A stretch of 12,925 bases of DNA from Bacteroidales bacterium (GTDB taxonomy: Bacteria; Bacteroidota; Bacteroidia; Bacteroidales; VadinHA17). The notes under the pieces are model-generated. The model worked only from the letters and a program-made list of their open reading frames with translations. It had not been told where the DNA came from and did no database searches. Numbering within the stretch: the stretch's first letter is position 1; each line of letters begins with the position of its first letter. The translations under genes were made by a program, and so were the position numbers. This document shows positions 1 through 6,952 of the stretch, piece after piece. Location: the NCBI GenBank assembly GCA_015486475.1, contig WFRO01000157.1, positions 1-12,925 of the forward strand, written 5' to 3'.

Positions 1-1836
1 GATCCAGACCCGGTAGCGGGTCTTTGGGTCCCAGGTATTTCCGGCGGAGGCAAAATCACAAAACCGGATCACCACAGGAGGACCGTCCGTGGCGGAGACC
101 CCCGTGCCCATTTTCATACGGACCGCGAAAGCCATCCACATCTCTTTGGGCACATCAGATACAGGCAGGAGGTCAACCCTGTCCTTTTCATGAAGGACGA
201 CCCCGGCCTCATCCACAAAACCATCCCGGAACCGTGAATCACGGGCCAGCGCGATGGGGCCTCTCAACAGGGCGAAGTGATTGTTTTGCCTGACCAGCCG
301 GCCTCTCAGATCAAGATGCAGAATGACCGTATCACCTTTTTCCCAGGTACGGGTGATCTTCGCAAAAGTGCCCGGCGAAGGAGCTTTGTACTTTTCACCG
401 TTGACAGATAAAAAGTTCTCCTCACTCCAGCCGGGTATCCTCAGGGAAAGGGTGAATTTTTCCGGCCGGTCCGGAGAGACCGTGATCAGGACCGTATCAG
501 AGACAGGATAATCTGTCTTCTGTATGATCTTTACATTATGGGAAGAGGAGAGCGGTACCGTGGCGGAGGAGCGGTCAAAGAAGTTTATGAAGATCTCCTG
601 CGGTCCGGTCATCACTGCAAAACGGGGGATGAGCATATACCCGCGGGGGCCGTTGGCCGAGCAGCAGGTGATGTCCATGTTGCACTGGCTCCTAACATAT
701 TCCCGGTATCCGACCAGGGGGCTGTACATGGTGATCGCAGCATCGTCATAGCGGGTGGAGGCCAGCAATGCATTGTAAAAGGTCTTTTCGATCTGATCGG
801 CATACAACGGGTCGGCGGTGATCCCGAACAGGTCATAGTTGAGTTTCATCCAGGTGACCGCCACGCAGGTCTCCATGGTATGATAGGTGGGGAGGGTTTG
901 TTTTTCCCTGCCGTGATACCAGCACTCAAACGAGGTGCCTGAGCCGGCCACGTTGATCTCCTCGTTGATGATATCCTGTACGGTCATCTCCACGGCCTTC
1001 AGATATTGCGGATCCCCCGCGATCTTATAAAGGTCCAGCAAACCATCGTAGCAGGACATCATCTCATAGGCTTTCTGTCCGTTTTCTTTTGAGAACCATT
1101 TCTTCGGATGAGGAAAGCGGTCGGCTACATGAACACCCGCCAGCGCTTTGGAGATCAATTGTGGCCCGTCGGGCGTTTCCCATTGCCGGACGATATATTC
1201 TGCAAAATCCAGGTACTTCTTCTCATGCGTTTTATTGTATAGCATCACCATGGGTTCCAGCACCGAGCTGCTGGCCATACCGTGGTAGAATCCGGTACTG
1301 ATAATATTGACCTTCCCGGGGCCCACCTGGTCGATCAGATGATCTGCCTCGCCCCGGGCCGCTTTCAGGGCTTTCCTGTCCCGGGTGATCTCATAATAAC
1401 GAAGCAGTCCGAGCATCACATACTTCCTGCCCCAGATATCCCAGTTGGTCAGCTGGCTTTCTTCGGCATAATTACCGATATATCCGTCAGGCGACCGGGT
1501 GGCGATAAGACCCTCTACAGCTCTGCTCATGTGATCCATGAGCTCTGCATCATGCGTATATTCCCAGGCGGCAATCGCTCCCAGCATCCATTTGCCCCAG
1601 AACTCCGATTGCCACAGGTGGGTCTCGTTCTTATGACGGAATGGTTCGACCAGTGTATCGTAATCCTGCCCCACGATCCTGTTGTGAAAGACCAGATCGA
1701 TCCTTTTTCCTGTATAATTATACAACTTCAGATTGTTTTGGGGAATAGTTGTGGATTTTACAGGAACTTCCTGGTTCCAAACTGTTTGTAAACTGAACAG
1801 AAAAAATAAAGAGAAAATAAAGACAGTTTTTTTCAT
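1..1836 (-). CDS. Secreted glycoside hydrolase, GH127/DUF1680 (beta-L-arabinofuranosidase-like), C-terminus cut by window edge
   Basis: An open frame runs without a stop from the ATG at 1836 to base 1, giving 612 residues; the stop lies outside the window. The N-terminus (MKKTVFIFSLFFLFSLQTVW) is a signal peptide without a lipobox cysteine, so the enzyme should be periplasmic or secreted. Residues of about 40-430 look like the helical barrel of DUF1680 enzymes, followed by beta-rich sequence. The family metal/catalytic signature is visible: METC with Glu322 and Cys324, and TCCSANGPR with Cys391-Cys392. In the characterised GH127 enzyme HypBA1, a Glu, the Cys two residues later and a Cys-Cys pair bind zinc, and the first Cys of the pair is the nucleophile. 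By analogy Cys391 is the nucleophile. Family members release beta-L-arabinofuranose; related families such as GH146 share the fold, so exact specificity is open. It is divergent from the SusC-like gene and likely works on the same substrate. Family call is confident; substrate is inferred. Confidence 0.88.
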   Translation of the reverse strand, partial: MKKTVFIFSLFFLFSLQTVWNQEVPVKSTTIPQNNLKLYNYTGKRIDLVFHNRIVGQDYDTLVEPFRHKNETHLWQSEFWGKWMLGAIAAWEYTHDAELMDHMSRAVEGLIATRSPDGYIGNYAEESQLTNWDIWGRKYVMLGLLRYYEITRDRKALKAARGEADHLIDQVGPGKVNIISTGFYHGMASSSVLEPMVMLYNKTHEKKYLDFAEYIVRQWETPDGPQLISKALAGVHVADRFPHPKKWFSKENGQKAYEMMSCYDGLLDLYKIAGDPQYLKAVEMTVQDIINEEINVAGSGTSFECWYHGREKQTLPTYHTMETCVAVTWMKLNYDLFGITADPLYADQIEKTFYNALLASTRYDDAAITMYSPLVGYREYVRSQCNMDITCCSANGPRGYMLIPRFAVMTGPQEIFINFFDRSSATVPLSSSHNVKIIQKTDYPVSDTVLITVSPDRPEKFTLSLRIPGWSEENFLSVNGEKYKAPSPGTFAKITRTWEKGDTVILHLDLRGRLVRQNNHFALLRGPIALARDSRFRDGFVDEAGVVLHEKDRVDLLPVSDVPKEMWMAFAVRMKMGTGVSATDGPPVVIRFCDFASAGNTWDPKTRYRVWI

Positions 1837-1846
1837 TTTTTTTTAC

Positions 1847-1868
1847 TTTCAGAAATTTTTTTCTGAAA
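1847..1868. promoter_or_regulatory. Perfect 9-bp inverted repeat in the leader of the GH127 gene
   Basis: The arms TTTCAGAAA (1847-1855) and TTTCTGAAA (1860-1868) are perfect reverse complements separated by four T. The element ends 10 bases upstream of the GH127 start codon on the minus strand. It would therefore form a hairpin in the mRNA leader just before the start, or a DNA operator for a dimeric regulator. The arms are A/T-rich, so the RNA hairpin would be weak. No recognised operator family is matched. Function is inferred from position only. Confidence 0.45.
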
Positions 1869-1943
1869 CAAATATCATTATTTTTTTGTTTTTAATTATT
1901 TTTTTTCTTTAAATTTAACCACATGAAAACTGCACCGATAGCA

Positions 1944-1971
1944 TACGATCCTCTATATCCACTTTATCGTA
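1944..1971. other. Short dyad in the divergent intergenic region
   Basis: TACGAT (1944-1949) and ATCGTA (1966-1971) are perfect 6-bp inverted arms with a 16-base spacer, lying in the least A/T-rich part of the 226-base gap between the divergent GH127 and SusC-like genes. The geometry would suit a dimeric regulator, but 6-bp arms can arise by chance in a gap of this size. No TAnnTTTG promoter box was found in this gap on the plus strand. On the minus strand only a 7-of-8 match (GATATTTG, about 1869-1876) was seen, very close to the GH127 start. Confidence 0.2.
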
Positions 1972-2027
1972 CAGCATATTATCTTATTGAATAAATTATT
2001 ACAACACCCTTTTTACAGTATATCATT

Positions 2028-2063
2028 AACCCATTTATTAACCTAATCAAAACCTATTTATTA
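2028..2063 (+). repeat. 13-base near-identical direct repeat at the SusC-like start codon
   Basis: AACCCATTTATTA (2028-2040) and AACCTATTTATTA (2051-2063) differ at one base and start 23 bases apart. The second copy runs into the A of the ATG at 2063. The surrounding leader is purine/A/T-rich without a Shine-Dalgarno sequence, which is usual for Bacteroidota. The repeat may reflect only the low-complexity leader; a role in translation initiation or repressor binding is speculative. Confidence 0.3.
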
Positions 2064-5000
2064 TGGTGGATAGTTTATTGTTTTCTTCATCAAAAAGGTT
2101 TGTAAAGTTTTTATTTTACGGACTTTTTATAACGGTCTTTTTCAGTTCCGTTGCTTTTGGACAGCAACGGAAGGTGACCGGTACGGTGACCAGCGCAGAT
2201 GATGGTTCTCCCTTGCCGGGTGTTACTGTTGTGATCAAAGGATCCACAGCAGGTACGATCACGGATGAAAAAGGGAATTATTCCATTACGGTTTCCGGGA
2301 ATGATGCCGTGTTGCAATTTTCTTTTGTGGGATTTGCCACGCAGGATGTCACTGTGGGCGATCAGTCTGTGATCAATGTGCAGATGCGGCCCAGCAACAT
2401 TGCTGTCCAGGAAGTAGTGGTAACCTCCCTTGGTATTAAGAAGGAGAAAAAACGGATCGCCTATGCGGCCCAGAATGTCAATACGAAAAGCCTGGCCGAG
2501 GTAGGAGAGTTGAACGTTGCCAACTCCATTGTTGGTAAAGTGTCCGGTCTTGATCTGGTTCAATCCAGTTCCGGTGTAGGATCGGCTTCCAGGATCCTGC
2601 TGCGAGGCAACCGGTCTATTACCGGGAACAACCAGCCGCTGATCGTCGTGGATGGTGTGCCTGTGGATAATGGAACGAACGGTTCCCCCTCCTCTGAGTA
2701 TGGAGGTGTCCAGGCGCCTGATGGTATCAGCAACATCAACCCCGACGACATTGCTTCCATCACAGTGCTGAAAGGACCGAACGCTACCGCTCTTTACGGG
2801 TCGAGGGCACAGAACGGTGCTATCATCATTACCACCAAAAAAGGAAGGGTTCATAAAGGGATCGGCGTGGATTTCAACTCGACCGTCACCTTTGAGAAAC
2901 CGATCATCCTTACCAAATTCCAGCAGGAGTATGGTCAGGGTGCCGGAGGCCAGTATATCAAAAACAGTGAGTTTGAATGGGGCCCGAAACTGGATGGCCG
3001 CATGGTGGACCACTGGTCACCCAACCCCAACTATGATGGTCCCGATCAATATCAGTATGTTGCTCATCCCAATAATTTTAAGGATTTCTTTACCACGGGA
3101 TCCAACATTGTTAACTCTCTGGCCATGCATACGGGCAATGAAAAATCCCAGCTTTACTTTTCTTATACCAACACGCAGGCACAGGGTATTGTTCCGAACA
3201 ATAATCTGCACAGGAACAACTTTGATTTGCGTTATACGGCCAAGTTAACCAAACATTTCAGTGCCGATGCCAAGCTGACCTATTTCAACCAGGCTATATC
3301 GAACATCGTAACTACAGGGGACGATTTCCACAACCCCATGCGTGCCCTCTACCGGCAGCCTACCAACATATCCCTGGAAGATGCCATGGATTTTGAATAT
3401 TTCGATGATGCCGGACTGCGTCTGCAGAATTACTGGAACCCCCACTCCAACGGTGGAGAGAATGTTTACTGGATGATCAATCGGACCTACCGTCATGATG
3501 TGCGCGACAGGATCATGGGAGTGGCCAGCATTAAATATGAATTTGTCCCCGGATTCAGCCTGATGATACGTTCCTCCTTTGATAGGATCTATGACAAGTA
3601 CAGATCCTATCTCTACTGGGATACCTACACCATTGGTGACCATGGGGATTATCACCTGTGGAGGAATGACCGGTTACAGATGAACAATGAATTCCTGCTT
3701 AATTATAATAAGGTGTTCGGGGATGACGTGTTTTCTTTGAATGCAACTTTCGGAGGAAACCTGTTTCTTTACACCGGCGATGGAGATCACTCGAGTGTGA
3801 ACAGGAATATGTTGAAACCTAACCTGTTTGTGATCAACAATACGAGTCATATCGTGGCCAATGAGTGGGGATCGACCAAAAAGGTCAACTCTCTGTATGG
3901 TACGGCCACCCTGGGCTATAAGAAATTCCTCTTTCTGGATCTTACCGGCAGGAATGACTGGTCGTCCACCCTCCCCAAAGACAACTGGTCCTATTTCTAT
4001 CCTTCTTTCGGTCTTACCTGGGTTATTTCGGACATGATCGACATGCCTTCGTTCATGCCCTTTGCCAAATTAAGAGGCGACCTGGCTTACGTGGGGAATG
4101 ATACCAATCCCTATATGCTGGACCTTGTCTATTACTTCGGTCCTGGTGGTAACCTGGGATATGCGCATAAGGGCAGCCGGCTCCCGGCCGCTGACCTGAA
4201 ACCGGAGAAAACCCGTTCCCTTGAGTTCGGTTTCGATGTGGCTTTCTGGGCCAACCGGCTGGCATTCGACTTTACCTGGTACAAGACCAATACCTTCAAC
4301 CAGTTGATCAGCGTTCCTCTGCCTACACCTTCCGGTTATGGCTCTAAGTTCATCAACGCCGGTAACATCCAAAACAAAGGGGTGGAAATGACCCTGCGGG
4401 GTACGCCCGTTAAAGGGGACTTCACCTGGAATATCGCTTTTAACTATGCCATGAATAACAGTCTGGTGGTGGAACTGACGGAAGACCTGAAAGAATACAC
4501 CATCCGCGGGAGAAGTTGGATGACCACCTTCAAGGTTAAGGAAGGCAGTGAATACGGAGATGTTTATACCAAAGGATTCCTGAGGGATGATGAAGGCAAT
4601 GTCCTGATCAACGGATCGACAGGATTGCCTATGGTGACCAACGGCCAGACCGTGCCCATGGGGAATTACAATCCCGACTGGATCGGAGGTATTACCAACG
4701 ACTTTACCTATAAAAACTTCGATCTGAGTTTCCTCATCAACATCCGTATGGGGGGGAATATCTTCTCCTTCACGGAAGCCAACCTGTGCAGTGACGGATT
4801 CGCAGAGCGTACGCTGGAAGGACGTGACGGCATGGTCGTACCCGGGGTGATCCCCACCTATGATGAAGATGGTAATATTATCAGCACAACGCCCAACACC
4901 ATTGAGGTGACCGCCGAAGATTACTGGCAAAGCCTGGGTGGCAGGAACACACCGACGGGTGAGCCTTTCAAACATGATGCTTCTTTTGTGAGGTTCAGCA

Positions 5001-5215
5001 ATCTGATCTTCGGATATACCTATAACTTCAAAAACAATCCGGTCATCAGAAAACTGCGGGTAGCTTTTGTCGGAAGAAATCTCGGCTTCCTCTACAATGC
5101 TGCCAAGATACTGGATCCCAACATGTCGGTGGGTACTACCAACGTACAGGGTATGGAAGGATTCGGTCTTCCCTCTACCAGATCGCTTGGATTTAATTTA
5201 CAAGCTACCTTTTAA
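2063..5215 (+). CDS. SusC/RagA-family TonB-dependent outer-membrane receptor
   Basis: This 1050-residue protein is the outer-membrane importer of a SusCD pair, taking up an oligosaccharide or other oligomer with TonB-derived energy. Residues 1-33 form a signal peptide (hydrophobic stretch ending AFG, then QQRKV). Residues of about 36-112 form a carboxypeptidase-regulatory-like beta-sandwich (VTGTVTSADDGSPLPGVTV). EVVVTSLGIKKEKK near 117-130 is the usual junction before the plug. The plug domain follows (GKVSGLDLV, LLRGNRSI, PLIVVDGVPV) to about 235, then a 22-strand-type barrel ending in LQATF with the terminal aromatic residue expected for barrel assembly. Length is normal. There is no N-terminal STN signalling domain, so it is unlikely to signal to an anti-sigma factor. 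The ATG at 2063 is chosen because it gives a complete signal peptide. It is followed 27 bases later by its SusD-like partner, probably in one transcript. Confidence 0.96.
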   Translation: MVDSLLFSSSKRFVKFLFYGLFITVFFSSVAFGQQRKVTGTVTSADDGSPLPGVTVVIKGSTAGTITDEKGNYSITVSGNDAVLQFSFVGFATQDVTVGDQSVINVQMRPSNIAVQEVVVTSLGIKKEKKRIAYAAQNVNTKSLAEVGELNVANSIVGKVSGLDLVQSSSGVGSASRILLRGNRSITGNNQPLIVVDGVPVDNGTNGSPSSEYGGVQAPDGISNINPDDIASITVLKGPNATALYGSRAQNGAIIITTKKGRVHKGIGVDFNSTVTFEKPIILTKFQQEYGQGAGGQYIKNSEFEWGPKLDGRMVDHWSPNPNYDGPDQYQYVAHPNNFKDFFTTGSNIVNSLAMHTGNEKSQLYFSYTNTQAQGIVPNNNLHRNNFDLRYTAKLTKHFSADAKLTYFNQAISNIVTTGDDFHNPMRALYRQPTNISLEDAMDFEYFDDAGLRLQNYWNPHSNGGENVYWMINRTYRHDVRDRIMGVASIKYEFVPGFSLMIRSSFDRIYDKYRSYLYWDTYTIGDHGDYHLWRNDRLQMNNEFLLNYNKVFGDDVFSLNATFGGNLFLYTGDGDHSSVNRNMLKPNLFVINNTSHIVANEWGSTKKVNSLYGTATLGYKKFLFLDLTGRNDWSSTLPKDNWSYFYPSFGLTWVISDMIDMPSFMPFAKLRGDLAYVGNDTNPYMLDLVYYFGPGGNLGYAHKGSRLPAADLKPEKTRSLEFGFDVAFWANRLAFDFTWYKTNTFNQLISVPLPTPSGYGSKFINAGNIQNKGVEMTLRGTPVKGDFTWNIAFNYAMNNSLVVELTEDLKEYTIRGRSWMTTFKVKEGSEYGDVYTKGFLRDDEGNVLINGSTGLPMVTNGQTVPMGNYNPDWIGGITNDFTYKNFDLSFLINIRMGGNIFSFTEANLCSDGFAERTLEGRDGMVVPGVIPTYDEDGNIISTTPNTIEVTAEDYWQSLGGRNTPTGEPFKHDASFVRFSNLIFGYTYNFKNNPVIRKLRVAFVGRNLGFLYNAAKILDPNMSVGTTNVQGMEGFGLPSTRSLGFNLQATF

Positions 5216-5242
5216 GAAATTGATTGATAAAGATTAAATATT

Positions 5243-6829
5243 ATGGATATGAAAAAAAGATCAATATTTTTTGTTTTCCTTTCCACCCTGTTGTTTGCAT
5301 TGCTGTTCGCAGGATGTACAAAGGATTTTGAGGAAATCAATACCAATAAGAGGGTGTTGGCCGAACTGGACAAAGCCACTATTGGTAACGTATATGCCTA
5401 TTGCCAGTATAATGGCCTGATGAACGGTTGGGCTTTTCAGACATCCCAGAACCTGTTTGCCGATCTTTACGCCCAGTATTATGCGAACATACAGACCAAG
5501 TTCCCTTCAGACAGGTATATTCTGGTAGGGGGCTGGCTGGACGGGGCCTGGAGAAGTTTTTACGGACATGCAGCGGCTAACCTGGCTGTTATCATGGACA
5601 AAACCGACGCCGAGAAATATCCGGAAGAAGCCAAGGGCATGGAGACACAGCATGCGCTTCTCCAGATCTGGAAGGTCTTTATGTATCAGCGTATCTCTGA
5701 TTACTGGGGGCCTATTCCTTACTCAGCCGTAGGAAATGGAGAGTCCTCCGTGCCTTATGATCCGCAGGATAAGATCTATGATGATTTCTTTGTGCTGCTG
5801 GACGATGCCCTGAATGTGCTGGAGCAGCATAGAGGAGAAAATGCTTTTGGTGCCAATGATCAGATCTACGGCGGGGATATAGACAGTTGGATACGTTTTG
5901 GCAACACACTGCGGTTGCGGGTGGCCATGCGTGTCTCTTATGTTGATCCCGGGAAAGCCAAGACAGAAGCTGAAAAGGCCGTTTCCGGCGGTGTGATCGA
6001 GACCAATGACCAGAACGCGATCTTCCATACCACTGCTGATTCCTGGAATGCCTTGAACATCATGCTGCCCTGGAACGAGTTCCGTATGAGCGCTGCTATG
6101 GAGAGTGTCCTGAAAGGATACGAAGACCCCCGTCTGCCTCAGTATTTCAGTCCCACAGTGAACAGTGTGGAAGCCGGTACGCCCGAATGGAGAGGGCTGC
6201 GTAACGGTTACAACATTGCTGAGCTGTCTGCGGATGATCTGCACTATAACAATCTCTCCATGATGGGGCCCCGTTGGGCTGACCCGAATGCCAAAGGGAC
6301 GAACCCCATCGAGGTGATGCTGGCCTCCGAAGCTTATTTCCTGCGGGCTGAGGGCGCTCTGAATAATTGGGACATGGGCGGTACAGCAGAAGAGTTCTAC
6401 AACAAAGGGATCACCGCTTCCCTCTCTTTCTGGGGCGCTGATGCCGATGCCATCACGGCTTATCTGCAGAGTGACAAAACACCTATTGCCACCCATGATG
6501 CTCCCCAGCCGATGACCAATATACCGGTTAAATTCAGCTCGGATCCGGATGAACAACTCGAACAGATCATGACCCAGAAATGGCTGGCCCTTTATCCCGA
6601 CGGCTGGGAAGCCTGGTCGGAAGCACGCCGGACCGATCTGCCCAGGCTGTATGCCCGGATGCATTCGGACAATCCGGATGTGCCGCCTGATCAGATGATC
6701 CGCAGGATCGGATTTACGGATGTTGAATACAATACCAATGCTGCTGCCGTAGAGGAAGCCAAAGGTTATCTCAACGGCCCGGACAATGCAGCTACCCGGC
6801 TGTGGTGGAATCCCGCTAAGAAGAAATAA
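5243..6829 (+). CDS. SusD/RagB-family nutrient-binding outer-membrane lipoprotein (SusD-like_2 type)
   Basis: This 528-residue lipoprotein is the lid and ligand-binding partner of the SusC-like channel encoded just upstream. The N-terminus carries a lipoprotein signal with lipobox FAGC, lipidated at Cys25. The acidic stretch after the cysteine (TKDFEE) resembles the Bacteroidota signal for export to the cell surface. The motif FEEINTNK just after the anchor and the C-terminal QKWLALYPDGWEAWSEARR are typical of the SusD-like_2 branch (PF12771 type) rather than classic starch SusD. The rest looks helical, in keeping with the TPR-like SusD fold, and length is normal. A second in-frame ATG at 5249 (MKKRSIFF) gives an equally good signal peptide, so the exact start is uncertain by two residues. 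A strong terminator follows the stop, closing the susCD unit. The ligand cannot be read from the sequence. Confidence 0.95.
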   Translation: MDMKKRSIFFVFLSTLLFALLFAGCTKDFEEINTNKRVLAELDKATIGNVYAYCQYNGLMNGWAFQTSQNLFADLYAQYYANIQTKFPSDRYILVGGWLDGAWRSFYGHAAANLAVIMDKTDAEKYPEEAKGMETQHALLQIWKVFMYQRISDYWGPIPYSAVGNGESSVPYDPQDKIYDDFFVLLDDALNVLEQHRGENAFGANDQIYGGDIDSWIRFGNTLRLRVAMRVSYVDPGKAKTEAEKAVSGGVIETNDQNAIFHTTADSWNALNIMLPWNEFRMSAAMESVLKGYEDPRLPQYFSPTVNSVEAGTPEWRGLRNGYNIAELSADDLHYNNLSMMGPRWADPNAKGTNPIEVMLASEAYFLRAEGALNNWDMGGTAEEFYNKGITASLSFWGADADAITAYLQSDKTPIATHDAPQPMTNIPVKFSSDPDEQLEQIMTQKWLALYPDGWEAWSEARRTDLPRLYARMHSDNPDVPPDQMIRRIGFTDVEYNTNAAAVEEAKGYLNGPDNAATRLWWNPAKKK

Positions 6830-6844
6830 TAATTGCTGTTGATC

Positions 6845-6880
6845 AAAAAAAAGACAGATCAAACGATCTGTCTTTTTTTT
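6845..6880. terminator. Rho-independent terminator after the SusCD pair
   Basis: Perfect 16-bp stem: arms 6845-6860 (eight A then GACAGATC) and 6865-6880 (GATCTGTC then eight T) with the loop AAAC. The U-run follows the G/C-containing core on the plus strand. Because the A and T runs are mirror images, the element could also stop minus-strand transcription. It begins 15 bases after the SusD-like stop codon and separates that unit from the next promoter. Confidence 0.93.
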
Positions 6881-6903
6881 ATTATTAACCCTATAAATTT
6901 TTT

Positions 6904-6911
6904 TAGCTTTG
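6904..6911 (+). promoter_or_regulatory. Bacteroidota-type -7 promoter box (TAGCTTTG) for the propeller lipoprotein gene
   Basis: TAGCTTTG matches all fixed positions of the Bacteroides sigma-ABfr -7 consensus TAnnTTTG. It lies 23 bases after the terminator and 41 bases before the ATG at 6953, so a transcript would start within about ten bases downstream and have a leader of 30-40 bases. A clear TTTG at -33 was not seen; that region is T-rich. Its placement indicates that the two downstream lipoprotein genes have their own promoter. Confidence 0.6.
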
Positions 6912-6952
6912 CACATACTGCACTGTACTTATTATTTCTGTTTGTCCCGGTG

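Noticed and set aside
1282..1791. 169-codon plus-strand open frame opposite the GH127 gene
   Set aside because: The minus strand has an uninterrupted 612-codon GH127 frame with signal peptide and catalytic motifs across this stretch.
2111..3013. 300-codon minus-strand open frame inside the SusC-like gene
   Set aside because: It is antisense to well-conserved SusC sequence, and its translation is low-complexity and rich in His, Gly and Ile, without any domain or signal peptide.
5723..6916. 397-codon minus-strand open frame opposite the SusD-like gene
   Set aside because: It starts beyond the terminator and reads antisense to conserved SusD motifs; no recognisable domain, so a shadow of the real gene.
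6833..6952. Forty extra N-terminal codons before the propeller lipoprotein
   Set aside because: They are translated terminator stem and promoter DNA; the start at 6953 gives a standard lipoprotein signal.
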